From: Hypomyces perniciosus
Lineage: Eukaryota; Ascomycota; Sordariomycetes; Hypocreales; Hypocreaceae
Length of the DNA: 64,000 nucleotides
Direction: 5' to 3'
Assembly: GCA_008477525.1 (NCBI GenBank)
Contig: SPDT01000007.1
Span: 558,001 to 622,000 of the forward strand
Shown: in pieces, positions 21,883 to 36,500 of the stretch
Layout: every line of letters starts with the position of its first letter
How positions within the stretch are numbered: the first letter of the stretch is position 1
Notes under the pieces: generated by a model
What the model saw: only the letters and a program-made list of their open reading frames with translations
Told to the model about the DNA's origin: nothing
The model's database searches: none
Made by a program: the position numbers and the translations under genes

Positions 21883-22059
21883 TGTATCACGGCACGGAAA
21901 GGCAGGTTAAGGCAAATATCGTTATTGTGCCGTAGAGAGCGAGAAAGCCCTAAGGCTCTATAGAAAACTATAGCTAGGAACGCGTTAAAGCCTAGTCATG
22001 TAACTAAGGCTTATATAACAGGGCATCAATATCGCGTTACAGTTAATACTATAATAGTA
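21883..22059 (-). repeat. 3' LTR of element D
   Basis: On the plus strand it starts TGTATCACGGCACGGAAAGG and ends CTATAATAGTA. It is less mutated than the other LTR of the same element. The same sequence lies in opposite orientation at 59778-59953. Confidence 0.88.
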
Positions 22060-22070
22060 CCCCCCTTTTT

Positions 22071-25000
22071 CCTTACGCTATTTAGCCGTAAATAGCTATA
22101 TTATTTATATAAATCAAAATTCTAAATAATCTATCTTAATATTTTTAATATAAAGGTAAATAAAGTAAATTATATAGTTGTTAATGTTAGTAATATATAA
22201 TTTAGTTATAGGCTTTAGCGCAGTATAGTCTTTAATTAATACTCTGCAGGCATTAGTTTCTTTCTAGCTTTTTCCTCCTTTTCCTCTTTTATAACTCCTT
22301 TCAGTGCTTATTACAGTAAACCTAGCTTTTTTAAGTTTCTTTTATAAAAGTTTTATATTACCCTCTTTTAACTTTATAAGTCTTTAGCTAATTACTATAT
22401 AGCAGTATAATATTTTTATTTAATAAAGTAATAAAATCTATTATTATTATAATAATTTAAAAGCGCTTTAAACTTTTATTTTTTTTATACTTTATTTATA
22501 TTATTTTCTTTTTCTAGTATTTTACTTTAAATATTCTGTAATTTAACTTTATTAATTATCTTTTATTTAAAATACGGTAAAGTAATTATTTTAAGTTATA
22601 AAAGGGAGTTATATAAAACTAAGAAAATCTTTATACCTTCTAACAGGCTAATAGCGTAAACTTATAGGTATATTTTTATTATTATATAAAGCCTTACTTA
22701 TTTATTATTTAGCTTTTTTATTAGCTAGTTAATGTTTATATTTTATATATTAATAAAAACTTCTTGCCTAATAGTATAGACTAATAATACCTTTTTCCGC
22801 GCATTTATATTTTCGTTATATCTTTTTTTTAGAGCCTTAATAAAGGCTTTTGGCTATATAATAATATATTTAAATCGCTTAGCAATAATATTAGCGCGGA
22901 AAAACTCTTTTTTCTGTACTGCAAAAAGGTTTAGCAGGTAAAACTATAAAGGCTTTATCTTTAAATAAAAGTTAAAACTATAATTAGTGAAAAACAGTAA
23001 TACATTAATAGTTTTAGATATTATATTATTTACAGTAAATTCAGTTAATAAAAGCTAATAAATTTAATTATTTTAATAAAAGTTACTAAAAGCTTATAAG
23101 TATTATTTAATATTTATATTAATTCTTTTAGTTTAGCTATTAATTTTAAACTAAAAAGCTAATAATTATTTTAATATAACTTTTAATTACTTTGAAAGTT
23201 ATTTTTAGAATTTTAATATAAACTATATACTGAAGTTTAATATAATATTATTAAATATATTATAAAGGCAGTAAATCCTATTAATAAATATATTAGCTAG
23301 CTCTTTTATTAATAGTAAAGTAATAGGTATAAAATAATATAGTTTTATAAAATAATAGACTCTTACCAGTAAATGCTTATGAATAATATTACAGTAGTAG
23401 GATTTAGGCAGTAATATAATATAGTTAATAGAAATATTTAATTATATATAAAATAAAATTAATAATAGTTAAAAGAAGCTTTATAGTAAAAATTGCAAGG
23501 CTTTTATTTAATATATAGTTTACTGGCTTATATGAATACTGTAATATTTTGTAAAATCTATAGCTATTAATATATTTAATTAATAAAGTTTAAAGTTTTA
23601 AACCTGCCTAAATATTTAGCTAAGCCGCTTAAATAGTTTTTAAATAGAATTTATATTTAAAGTTTATTATTAAAGGGAATAATAAGCTATTTTTAATAAT
23701 AAATTCTACTATTTATTACTTAACAATTATTTATTATAATTTAAAGTTCTTTATAAAGCTATTTTAGCTATTAATAGATATTATAGTTTTAAAGTATAGT
23801 TACTATTTCTTTTATTATAATATTTTACTTATATATTACTGCAATTAAATTATTAATTTATTTATTTTCTGCTAATATTATTATAGCTATAAAGGCAGCC
23901 TTTATAAATAGTTTAATATTTGATAAAACCTTTTTTAATATATCGCTTAAGTTTTAAAGCTAAAAGAACTTTATAAAAGGATAATATATTATTTATTTTT
24001 ATTTAATTATTAAAAAGGTTTAATTTTATAGGCCTATTTTCTACTTTTTATTTAAAGTATTAAACTTTATAGCCTTGAAGCCAGGTTAATAGATAATATA
24101 AAAGTTAAAGTTAAAGAGGAATTTAAACTATTAGATTTACTACTAATTTAAGGCTTTTATTAAAGTAAAGTATTTAAAGTTCTTATAGTTTATAATAACA
24201 TTAAACTCTTATAAGCTTTATAATCTTATACACTACTCCTTTATTACTTTAATAATAGCTAAAAGTTTTTATTATAGATGTTATACTTATATTTTTAAAT
24301 ATTATACTTTACAGACAAAAATATAATAAAATCTAAAATGCCCTTTTATTATACTATAATAGGATACTGCCTAATATTTAATTAAAAGTATTAATTTTAA
24401 AGACTATTTATTTATTATAATTAAAAAGGCTAAGATTAAAGTTAATTTAAAAGTATATTTAATTAAATGAAAGGCTTCCTGCTATTTTTCTCTTTAAATA
24501 TATAGTTAATCTTTTTTCAAAGCTTATTTAATAGTGTAGCTATTTTAAAGTATCTTTAAATAAATAGTAATAGAAATTTATAAAGTTAAAGAACTTTTAT
24601 AAGTCTTTTACTCTTTTAAATAATTACTAGTTTAATATAGCCTTAACTTTCTTAAAATCTATTTTTAATCCCTTTAAAGTAATAATTAAATTAAAGTATT
24701 TTATTTTGATAATTTTAAACTTATATTTAATAATGTTAATTTAAAGGCTAGTATGTTAAAAGCAAGCTACTACTTTATATATATATTTTTAATACTTTTT
24801 TTAATATAATAAATATATTAAGATATTATTAAAGTATATTATATAAATATAATTAAAGAGGTTATAGAGAGTATAGTTAATATAGTATTAAAATATAGCA
24901 GGTATACTATAAAGGCTAAAAAGTATAATTAATATTTTAAAGAGGCTAAACTTTATAATAAATACTGTTTTTTATATATCCCTTTTAATGATATAAAGGT

Positions 25001-27976
25001 TATTAAATGCAGCAATAATATTAAATTTTATATATATCTTTATATAGTTTAAAGTATTAATGCCTTTTTAAATTAATAGTAATAGGTATTAATTTTTAAT
25101 AGTAATATTATTTAACTTTTGGTAATTTTAATAAATATAAATACTACTTTTTAGTTTTACAGCTAAAAGGAAAAAGGTAGTATATTATACTCGCAATTCG
25201 CGGATAAATCCTTTTATTAAGTTATTATCTAATTATTTTCTTATTATTTACAGTTTATTAAGTAAAAATCGCCTATTTTTTTAATATAGTAAATCTTTTC
25301 TTAGCAGTATTTTAATTTTATAGTTTTAAGCTTATTATAAAGGAAGTTTATTTACTGTCTTTAATAGGAAAGTATTATATAAATTATATAATTAAAATAG
25401 CAGTTTTTTTAAAATATCCAGTTTATTAAGCTTAGGTTTCCCTATTATAAATTTCTTAATATTAGCAGCTATAATCTTTTTTAGTTATATTAAAGAGTAG
25501 GATTAATTAATAAAGCTATATATTTTTTTACATAATATTATTTTTATATTAATATAGTTTCTTTATCCTATAAATATTTATTAAAAAAACTGATTTAAAA
25601 GCTTTAATAAAATAATAGGTATTAATTCTTTAATTTTAATAGTTTAATTAATCTCCTTTTAGGTTACTTTTATTACGTAAATATATAGTTATTAATAAAA
25701 GGTAATAAAGTTTATAGCTGCTATTATTTATATATCCGCTATATTTAAATATACTTTTTAATTTTAAAGTTTAATTTAATTTTATAAAAATAATATATTA
25801 AAAAGTAGTAGTAATAGTTTTAATAAAGTTTTCTTTTTTTTTTATTAATTATAAATTATAAAGGCAGGCAGTAGCTTTATATATATTTAATTTAAAATTA
25901 TTTATACCTATATTTCTTTATTATTAATTCTACTATACCTATAGGTTATATAATAATCTTGGTTGAGCGTTAAGGTTTATAGAATATACAGTTTAAAAGC
26001 CCCCTCTTTAATTAAGTTATAGTTTATTTCTTTTAAAGTATTTTTAACTTATAGTTACTAGTATAATATAATTCTTTATCCAGTAAAGTTAAACTTTACT
26101 TTATTTAAAGTATTTTTAACTATTAATTACTAGTAATATATATTTTTTATATTAGTTTTAGTAAAATTATTTTTTATTTTAACTACTATTAAAACCTATA
26201 TAAAGCCAGCTATACTTTTTAAAAGATAATAATTATAATTGTAATAGGATTTAAAAGTAATAGTTAACTCTTTTTAATTAATATTAAAGTTATATTTTTT
26301 TAGCTATAAAAGGCTCAAGATTATAAATATATTATTAAAGATATTTATAAAAGAAAAAGTAAAGTTCTTTATAAAAGCTAATTATAGTTTATATAATAAA
26401 AAAGTTTAAAATTTTATTAACTATACTTTTATTAATAAATAAATGATTTTTAATAAATAGTAGTTATTAAATAATAATGCTAAATTATTTAATAAAAGCG
26501 TAGCTAATAAAAGCTTAAAGTATAGAGCTGCTATTTATTAAAGCTTTTATATTAAAAGATATATTATATATAAAAAATAATATAGTTTATATTCAAAAGG
26601 ATTTACGATTTATTAATTTAAATTTAAAGGGTTTTTAATTAAAAAATAATAATAAATCTATTTTAAAATAATAATTTTATTTATAGTTAACCTTTACTTA
26701 TAACTTTTAATTAAAGTTAATCTTTTTTTTAATTTATAAATTAAATTTAGGTTTTTAATAAATAAAGTCAATTAAATTAAAGTAAACTAAAAGTTAATAA
26801 AGCAGCGCTAATATTATTATCTTTATTAATACTTAAAAAAAGTATATTATTTAAAGCTTAGATTTATAGGTTATTTAAGTATTGCAGGTAATATTAATAG
26901 ACTATTAGAGTTTAATTATTATACTTTATTCGGCTATTTTATTATTAGCTTTAAAATATTATTAGGTTAAAGTATATTTAATATAGTTAAATTTAGCTAT
27001 TTTAATTTTATATTTAATATAAATAATTTTAATATATATTAAACTGCTTTTTTTTATGATATTTATTGAAGCGACAGTTTACGTTTTTATAGTAAAAGTA
27101 AAGTCTTTTAATAATATATTTTTTATAAAAGACTTAAAGGTAAAGTAGTAAAGTATATATAGTATTTAATTATATTATATCGCTAGCTAGTATTAAAGTA
27201 GTAGTTTAATTATTTTATTAGTATTAATAATATTACTATTAGTATTAATATTATTATTATTAATAGCTTTATTAATATTAGTTTATTTAAGCAGTATAAA
27301 GGGCATTATAATAAATACCTTTTTAAAGCTTATTATAAATAGTTTAATAAAGTTAATATTACTTAATAAAGTTAAATTTATTCAATTTAATTACTTAAAT
27401 CTTTCTAGTATTAATAAACTTTTAAAAAACCTTTATTTTTAAAGCCTTTATTATTTATTTAATAATTTTATTACATTTACTATTTAATATAAATAACTTT
27501 ACTATAAAGTTTTAAAAAGGCTTATTCAATATATATAAGTTATTAAAACACTATAATACTTTTTAAAAGAGGTTAATTATTTTTCTTTTTTTATTAAATT
27601 AGGCTTTTTTTAATTATTTAATTAAAAAGATAGAATTAGTAATAAAGGTTATTATTTTTAATAATTGCGTTTATTAAATATATATAATTACTATTAATAT
27701 TAGATTTTTATAAAGTTTTAATGAAAAAAAAGGAAAAGTATAAACTTTATAGCTAAAACTATAGTCTATTAGGCTAGGTTAAGCTATAACGTAAGGTTTA
27801 AAGTATTTATATTTATCTCGTTTATAATTAATTTCTTATAAGTATAAGGTTTAAAGGATAAAGGCTAGGCTATAAAGGTATTATTATAGGTTTAAGAATA
27901 AAGGGGGATTTAGGGGGAATTTATAATTGGTTAAGTATATACCTCGCGATAATGCAGTTGTTGAATAATAGTATAA
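22071..27976 (-). pseudogene. Gag-pol remnant of gypsy element D
   Basis: The reverse transcriptase palm lies near 24.8 kb and the RT aspartate-rich strand near 25.0 kb; RNase H, integrase and the C-terminal part follow toward the left LTR, gag toward the right. Family membership is supported by collinearity of 22.2-25.1 kb with element E on the opposite strand. No frame is open. I could not identify a chromodomain here. Confidence 0.7.
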
Positions 27977-28155
27977 ACTATTATAGTATAAAAAGGCAGG
28001 TTAAAGTAAATACTATTATTATACTATAAAGAGTAAGAAAGCCTTGAAGCTTTATAGAAAGCTATAGCTAGGAATGCATTAGAGCCTGGTTATATAACCG
28101 GGGCTTACGTAACAGGGCGTTAATATCGCGTTACAGTCGGTGCCATAATAAGGTA
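27977..28155 (-). repeat. 5' LTR of element D
   Basis: It shares with the left LTR the strings AAAGGCAGGTTAA, GAAAGCTATAGCTAGGAA and ATATCGCGTTACAGT. It has many more transitions at its left end. Confidence 0.85.
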
Positions 28156-29232
28156 TTTTTAATTATTAATTATCCTTTTACCTCTATATAACTGAAAAGG
28201 ATTATAATACTAGTAGTTAATACTTAAAATATAATTTCCTGTATTAATAATACCTATATTCTTAGCTATATAGCTTAGCCAGTTGTATTAAAGGAAAAGA
28301 AAAGTATTTTCCCTTACTTTATAAATAGTATTAACAGTAAAAAGATAAAATAATACTGCTAGCATTATAATATAAAGAGTATCTTTTGCAAAATAATAGT
28401 AACATTAATAATTAAAAGTAAAATTAATATGCTTTTCAGTAATATTATAACTTATAAGACCTTTATTAATTGCATTAAGTGTTGCAAATAATGCAGAAAA
28501 CTTAAATAAAAACTTTAGCTCTTTTAAAAAAAGCAGTAGCTTTTTTAATATATTAAGGGATAATTAAAACTTGAAGGATAAAAGAGTTTTTAAAGTTAAT
28601 GTAGAATTTAATTAAAGGGAAATTAAAGAAAATTAAAAGGCTTTTATGAAATTAGGTAAAGGAGGTTAGGCTATAATAATAGCCTTTATAGCAGTAATAG
28701 GGAAACTATACTTTAATATTCCTAGGTCTAATAAATTATAGCTTTAAATATATATTATAGTTTAACCTTGCCTAGACTAATAGATAAATTTATTTAAGAT
28801 AATATCTAGGAATCAGTCTATATACTTATATAAATAATAAAATAATTAATATAAAATAAGCAGATAGCTATTTAAAATATTTAACGATAAAGAAAATTAA
28901 ATAGAAAGGACTATTTAATTATAATAATCTTAATAAAAAGAGAATAGCTAAATATAGATTAAATAAAGAGGAATTAATAGTATAGGCGGTAGAAATTCTA
29001 CTTTTATTTTGTTTTATTTTCTTTCTTTAATATACTTTTTCAATTAATTTTTTATATTATTTATATCGTCTTTAAATATTATTATATTAATATTAAAAGG
29101 ATTAATAGAATAAGCATTTCATTAAGATTCACTTCTTTTATTTGTAAATGTTTATATAGAGGGTTTTATTAAGGCTAATTAATATATTTAATAGACTTAT
29201 ATTTTCTTTATTAACTTACTTGAAAAAAGTTA
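28156..29232. other. AT-rich degenerate sequence, unidentified
   Basis: No open frame is present and there is no match elsewhere in the window. It is the target of the solo LTR at 29233 and continues to 29608. Possibly a transposon fragment or degraded single-copy sequence. Confidence 0.4.
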
Positions 29233-29482
29233 TGTTAGGTTAAGTAGGCCAGGGCCCTAGGGAGCTCTTATGTGCTTTGTCAGCAGATACGAGCTGACAC
29301 ACACATCGCATAAGCAATATATCAGACTATGCAGGCGCTTTATAAGCGCCTGCACACAGCTTCTTCTTTGTGTTGGCTATGTGTATATATAGCGAGGCCA
29401 CTACAGTATATTCTCTTTTATAGAATCAAGGTTCATTTCCTATCTCTCTATACTCTATATAGCTGTGCCGCGCTCCGCTACA
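29233..29482 (+). mobile_element. Solo copia-family LTR, TSD AGTTR
   Basis: It starts TGTTAGGTTAAGTAGGCC and ends CTCCGCTACA. The flanks are AGTTA (29228-29232) and AGTTG (29483-29487), a 5-bp duplication with one G-to-A change. At 250 bp it lacks about 14 bp near the start that hold one TGTAAGCG-type motif in other copies. It is mildly mutated. Confidence 0.9.
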
Positions 29483-29608
29483 AGTTGGATATTTATTTAA
29501 GCAGCTACTAGATTAGGAAAATATAGGAAATATAAAGATATATAAATAGATTTAGTTTAATATAAAAATAACCTTTTTCCCTTTTTTACCTATAACCCTA
29601 CTCATAGG

Positions 29609-29874
29609 TATTGGGTTAAGTAGGCCGGGGCCCTACCGCTTATTAGCGCTAAGGAGCTCTTATCTGCTATATAAGCAGATACAAGCTAACACACATATCG
29701 CATAAGCGATATATCAGACTATAGAGGCGCTTATAAAGCGCCTGCATACAGCTTATTCTTTATATTAGCTATATATATATATAGCGAGGCCACTATAGTA
29801 TATTCTCTTTTATAAAATTAAGCTTTATTTCCTATCTCTTTATACTTTATATAACTATACCGTGCTCTGCTATA
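29609..29874 (+). repeat. 5' LTR of copia element F
   Basis: 266 bp, TATTGGGTTAAGTAGGCC to CTCTGCTATA, heavily RIPed relative to the solo LTR at 11088-11351. The following GTTATAAACTTAAA aligns with the tRNA-complementary primer site seen in F' and G. Confidence 0.9.
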
Positions 29875-32800
29875 GTTATAAACTTAAATAATAACTATTA
29901 AAGTTCCTAAAAACTTTTATTTTAATGTTATATCTCTCTTTATATATTTTACTTTTACTTTTAAGCTATTAAAGCTATTTTCTATAATACATAATATAAA
30001 GGATATTACTTTTATAAAGCTAGAATTAATAGTTTAGTAGATTAAATAGATTACTGTTTTTACTAATTATATAACTACTGCTAGGGTATAAAATAAAATT
30101 AATCTAAATCTTTTTAATTAGCTAAATAATAGTTTCCCTACTTTTAAATTATTTATTTTAATAAAAGTAAAAAAGACTATAATCAAAACATTCAATTTTA
30201 ACCCTTTTTTAATAGATATTTTTATTTACTATAATAGTATAATTTAAAAATATTAATTATTTATTATTAGCGATAATAAAAAAAGGAAGGTTAAAGTTAT
30301 TATTTTAAAGTAAATATAAAAGATTATTAACTGTAATATTTATATTTTAATTTTAATAGACTTTTAAGCTGCCGCTTTAGCCTTTATTATTACTAAAATA
30401 GCCTATAATAATAATAAAGATTTTAATATAAAGTTTACTATTAATTAAATTATTAAAAAGCTTGAAGATTAATCAACTTTTTATAACAAGATAATATATA
30501 AAGAAATATATTTATTTTATTAATATATACTATATAAAGTAAAGTATAAGAATATTAAGCTAAAAATATAATATACTTATTAAATATATATTTATATAAA
30601 TGCAGTAAAGTATAAAGTTTTTAAAGTTATAGGAATAGCTTTTTTAATAGCTTTTCTTAAAGCTATGAAAGTATATTTTATTTTAAGCTTTATTGCCTAT
30701 TATTTTTTTCTATAAATAGCTTATTTAAAAGCAGTAAAATAAAAAAGATTTTCTCTTTTAATTAACTTAACTGGCTATTTTTAAATAGTATAAAGAATAT
30801 AAAGCATTATATTTATAGCTTTTATATAATATTTAATGACTATTTAAATAATATATTAAATAATAGTAATATATATTTAAAGCCTTTTATTAATAAAAAG
30901 TACTTTTATAGACTTAAAAGGTATATATAGCCTTTAAATAACTATATTAAAGTATATATTATATTTACTAGAAAGTTTAATAAAAAGGGAAATATACTTT
31001 TATATTTAAATAGACTATACAGATTTACACGCGCTTATAAGAAAATAAATAGCAGGTTATTTATAAAGAGCTTAATAAAAAAGGTTTTAACTTTACTACT
31101 TTAATATAAAAAAGAATAGCTTTAACTATTATAGCTGCTTTAATATCTTTAAATTGAATTAATAAAGAAAATATAAGCTTTACAGTATATTGAATAAATA
31201 TATTAATATATATTAATATATAAAATACCCTTTACTGCTTTTTTAAATACCTTTTTTAATATATATAATACTATTTATTTTATAAATAACAGGAATTACT
31301 TTATTTTTAACTTTTTTATTTTAAATATAAAAAAGCATTATATTAAAGTACAAAAAGCTAGCTACTTTATAATTAAAAAAAGATATTATCTATTAAAAGA
31401 TACCCTTTATAATTTATATTAAAAGATAATATACATTATTAAATTTATAGATAAAGCTATAATTAAAGGATTTTATATTAATATTATATTTTTATTAAAG
31501 CTTTAAAAAATAAAGATTCAATTAATAAAGTATAATAATATACTTGACATTAATATAGTTAATTTAAATACTATTATATAGAAAGTAAAGTATAAGTATA
31601 ATCGTTTATTTCTTTAATATAAACCTTTATCGCTGTATATTACCTTTATCCTTAAATATATTATATTAAATAGTTTAATAGCATTTTCTATACTTTTTAA
31701 TATAACCTATAATATTTATATAGTATTAAAAACTAAAAAGAACTTAATATATCATCTTTTAATATTATAATATAATTTAAAATAGCTTTAACATTTATAA
31801 TTAAAGTATTTAAGCCTAAAAGCACTTAAAGCGCTTATAACGAATATAATATATATATATATTAAAGGAATTATATATATAAATTATGAGGCTTATACTT
31901 TTATATATATAAAATAGGTTATCCTTTATATACTATTTAATAACTAAATATTAAAACTATTTTTTAAAATATATTAAAATCTTTAAAATTATTTTTAAAG
32001 CTTTAATAGGGATAATTAACTTTTATTCTTTAAAAGAATATACTATATAGTTATATATATACCCTTTATTAAATAGAATTTTTTTTTTAATACTTTTTTT
32101 AATTTTATAAATATAGTAAAGATATAATATAATATCTTTATATACTTTTTTAAATAAAATAATAAAAAAGGTATAATTGCAGTTAAAAACGTATTATTCT
32201 TTTAGATCTAAGCTAATATAAAAGGTATTATCCTAAAGCTTACCTTTTTGTATATATATAAGCTAAATAGTACTTTAAAATAAATAAGTTAAGAAATTAT
32301 AAATAAATTAATTGAAATATTAAAAGCTATAAATCTTTTAACTAATTTATCATTAAAGAGTATAAAAGCTACAGTATATATTATTAATATAAATCTTATA
32401 TATAGCTTTAATATGATATTATTTAGTAATAAATTAAAGTAATAGTTCTGCAACTTAATGCCTTTTCTAATAACAGAGCCTTTTATAGACCTATAGCTAA
32501 ATTAAAGCAGACTTTATATATATAACTACTGCGCCTATATACTTAATAAAAACTATAAAGCTAGCTAGAAAGAAAGAACATTTAAAACTAAATTTAAGAG
32601 GCTAATTAAATATTTTATTAACTATATTATAAATAATATATATTATATTTAATTATTTTACTTAATAAAGGTAATTATTATAAAAAATATATAATTTAAT
32701 AAAATTAACTTTTTTAACAGTAATAAAAAGATTATAAATAAACTTTTTATAGTTAAATTATATAAATTATTTAACAAAGAAAAAAGAAAATAAACTAGAA

Positions 32801-33304
32801 TTTAAACTCTTTTTAATATATATTTTTATAGTAAAGAATACTTTTATAAATAATATAAAAAAAAACATATACTTTTAAAGGTAATAAAAGTATAAAGTAT
32901 TAAAAATAGCTTAATAAATACTTTAAATAAACTCTTAATATACTTAAAACAACCTTTAAGTCTTTAAATATTAAAGGCTACTTTAAAATACTTAATCTTT
33001 ATAAATAATATTAATATACTAATAAAAACTTTAGGTAATACTTTTATAAATAATTTACCTTACTTAATAAAAAAAGATATAATATAGAAATAACGTTATA
33101 TATTAAAAGTATATAATTTAATAAAAAAGGATAATCGATTAAAGCTAAAAGTAAATTCATATATAAAAAATTTATTTATTTTTTAAAAAAAAAATAAACC
33201 TTTAAAGAAATATTAACTAATAATCCTTTAAGCAGTAAAATAATAGCTAATATTAATAAAACTTAAAGCTTTAAAAAAAATAACCTATAAAAAGAGCTAA
33301 TAAA
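29875..33304 (+). pseudogene. Copia gag-pol remnant of F, 5' part
   Basis: This is collinear with 46000-49445 of element G and therefore holds gag, protease and integrase. No frame is open; the integrase WHLRLGHLG region, readable in G at 47920-47960, corresponds to about 31785-31825 here. The sequence breaks off at TATCT where F' is inserted. Confidence 0.65.
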
Positions 33305-33309
33305 TATCT

Positions 33310-33575
33310 TGTAGCAGAGCGCGGCATAGCTATATGGAGTCAAGAGAGATAGGAAACAAAGCTTGATTCTATAAAAGAGAATATACTGTAGTGGCCTCGC
33401 TATATATACATATAGCTAATATAAAGAAGAAGCTGTAAACAGGCGCTTTATAAGCGCCTGCATAGTTTAATATATTACTTATGCGATATATATATTAGTT
33501 TGTATTTGCTTATATAGCAGATAAAAGCTCCTTAACGCTAATAAGCGGTAAGGCCCTGGCCTACTTAACCTAATA
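33310..33575 (-). repeat. 3' LTR of copia element F'
   Basis: On the plus strand it starts TGTAGCAGAGCGCGGC and ends CTTAACCTAATA, the complement of TG...CA with RIP changes. It is followed by the complement of the purine tract (TACCCCTTAG). Confidence 0.9.
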
Positions 33576-33579
33576 TACC

Positions 33580-36500
33580 CCTTAGTTAATAAAGCTATTC
33601 CTAATACTTTATTAACTATTACTCTAGTTTATCTATAGTATTATAATTAATTGGCTGCGCTTTTAAAGCCTCTTTTGCTTAGTTAGAAGCTTTTTATTAT
33701 GAATATGCATTAATATTTTATTATAAAGGTAAAAGGAATATAAGCGCTATAGCTATTATTATTCTGTAATAATAGGAAATTAAATAATAAAGCTTTTAAG
33801 CAGGTAAATTAGTTTTAAATAGCTAGAATAAATATATTAACTGCCCCCCTAGCCTTTATTCCTTGCTCTTTTTCTTTAATTATTAACATTATTATTATCA
33901 ACATTAATAATAATATTAATAGTAATATAGCCCCTGCTATAAGTATTATACTTTTGACTGATTCTTTTCGCGCTGTGTGTTTATTAGCTAATAGTGAAAT
34001 TGTAGAAGAAGAATACTTTGTTAATAAAGTGTAGTTGTGGTCGCCCCTTGAAGGTAGGTTGTTGCGGCGTTAGTCGCTTGGCTGGCTAAGCGGCTATGCC
34101 TATTGCTGCTTTTGCGCCTGCTCCTGCGCCAGCTCCTGCTCCTGCGCCGGCTAGTCCCGGCCAGTCTAGGTATACTGCAGCTATTGCCGCTTTTAATATA
34201 CGCTTAGCTGCTATTTATAAAATATACTTTGCTGCTAAGGCAGCTTTATCCTTATCTTTATTAGCTCCTTTTTCTACTGCTGCTATCTTAGCCTTTGCCT
34301 TTATTACTACTGCTGCTGCTTTAATGGCTACTCCTGCTACTGCCTTTACTGCTAGACTATTATCCCCTTTTTATAAAGGTTATTTAAAGTAAGCAATTAC
34401 TAGTAAAAGAGACTTTTTTAATATATTTCTATTGCCTACTTTTAGTAATATACTATTTACTTTAATAGTAATTATTAATATACCCTTTAGTAAACTTTTC
34501 TTTAATTTACTTATATTACTTTATTTAATAATATACTTTATAGTTATTAAATACTTATATTAATTATATATTAGTTTTTTTAAACTATAAGTAAAGAGGA
34601 TAATTAAATAAATATACTCTCTTTTCTTTATATATTTATAAGTTTATATAATTAAATAGTAACCTAGTATAAAAAGGTATTGCGCTTTCAATTTAATTTA
34701 TTAAAGGAGGAGAATTTAATTTACTTTAAAGAGGCTATTGCTTTAAGCAGCAGCAATAATAATAATACCTTTCGCGCGCAGGTATATAAGGGCTAGAAAG
34801 GTTTTAAAGAATAGTTATTGCAGTAATAGAATATGCCTTTTATAGTATATAGTTTATAGGCTAGAATTAACTGGTTTCTTGTATTTTTATATATTCTATT
34901 CTAGTAACTATATATTTGTTAAGTTTAATAGTGCTTTAAAATTCTTAAAGCGCTATTATAGTAAAGCTTTAATAAGCCTATTAATAGGTATAAGGTTAAT
35001 AGAAAAATAAAAAACTATAAATAAATTTTTCTAGTATTCCTGCTAAAGCTATATATTTTATATATTAATATAATATAGGTAAGTATTAATTTATATACTT
35101 TTTTAATTATAAAGTATATAGTTAATTAATTGTTATAATTAATATTCTAATTAGTGCTAGGGTTAAATTTTATTTTTTAGAAAAGGCAATATAAACTTAT
35201 AGCCTCTTTGACTATTTAAGTAAAGGTAAGCAGTTTAGTTTCTATTATAAATATACTAATAGTGCTTTGGCGTATTGTATTTTATAGGATAAAGCCTAAG
35301 AAAAGTATAATTAAATATATTTAAGATAATCTTTAAGTATTTATATTATTAGCGAAAGAAGTATCGCTTAAAGCAGTTAAGACTTATATTTCTCCTCTCC
35401 CTTTATATTAAAAAGCTAAAAAACGCTATATATATAAATAGTAGATTAGCTGGTTAACTATTTTAAAGTACTTTTTACTAGGGTTAATTAGAAACTGTAA
35501 TAAAGCCGAGGCGCTGTAAGCTATATTAAACTTTATTATAATAGCTATATAAAGCATTAATTATACTTTCTTTTAATATATTTTAATAGTTGCTTTTAAA
35601 GCTTGCAATATACTTTTCCAGAGCTCTATAATAGGTATTAAAATTATAGGAAGCTATATTCTTTTATTAAGCCTAAATTGTTTTGTAATTTTCTTAAAAT
35701 AGGTTTTATAGGAAAAGTATATCTTATACTTTATATAATTGTAGGTGATTTTAATCTTTAAAAACTAGTATATATCTCCTTTACTATAAAGCTTATACTT
35801 TAGTTTTAAAGTATTTAATAGCTTAATATAAAAAGCTTTATTATTATAATAATATATAATTAAAATATTATTTATATAGAATATAATAAAGATTTTCTAA
35901 GTTTTATTATAAAAGAGATAAGGCTTTTTAAAGTTTAAGATTAACCTTTATTGCTTTAAAGTGAAAGATAATTTATTAAATTACAGCTTTAATAAATCCT
36001 TTAAGCTATATAAGGCTTTTGCAAGCTTTAAATAGATATTTAGCTGCTTAAAACCCTTAAAGAGCTTATATATAACTAGTTTTAAGTTTTTATCCTTTAA
36101 AGTATTAATAAAGCATTTTTAATATTATATTACTTTAATTTAAAGTTAAATCTTACTGTAAAAGTAGTAAATATATAGAAAGAATACACTATTAATATAG
36201 CTATATATATACTCTTTATAGTAAAGCGCTTTTATAAATCCCTGTAGACTATAAAATAAGCTTTATAGCATTTTAGATTTCTATTTTAATTAACTTATAA
36301 ATGAAAACCTAATATACTAATAATAGCTTTATTATTGCCTTTAAATATAGTATCTTTTATTAAGTTCCTTTTACGCGTAAAGAATTAATCTTATTACACG
36401 CAGCTTACTTAAACCTATCTTTAAGTAGGTGTTTTATAAGCTCCTTTTAATTTTATAGCAGTTTCGGTAAGTCTTTTTAGTAAACAGTTAGCTTATTAAA

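Larger units (their letters stand above)
21883..28155 (-). mobile_element. Ty3/gypsy element D, full length, minus strand, RIP-inactivated
   Basis: This 6.27-kb element has ~178-bp LTRs at 21883-22059 and 27977-28155. The complement of a purine tract (ACCCCCCTTTTT at 22059-22070) next to the left LTR shows that the element runs right to left. Around 24795-24850 the minus strand reads I-I-Y-F-N-N-I-L-I-Y, a YFDDILIY loop with Asp changed to Asn. Element E (42643-59953) is a plus-strand member of the same family and aligns along pol and the 3' tail. No matching target duplication is seen (ATAGT left, TTTTT right). Confidence 0.87.

Noticed and set aside
29329..29511. 60-codon frame in the solo LTR
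   Set aside because: It lies within a non-coding LTR and runs past its boundary.
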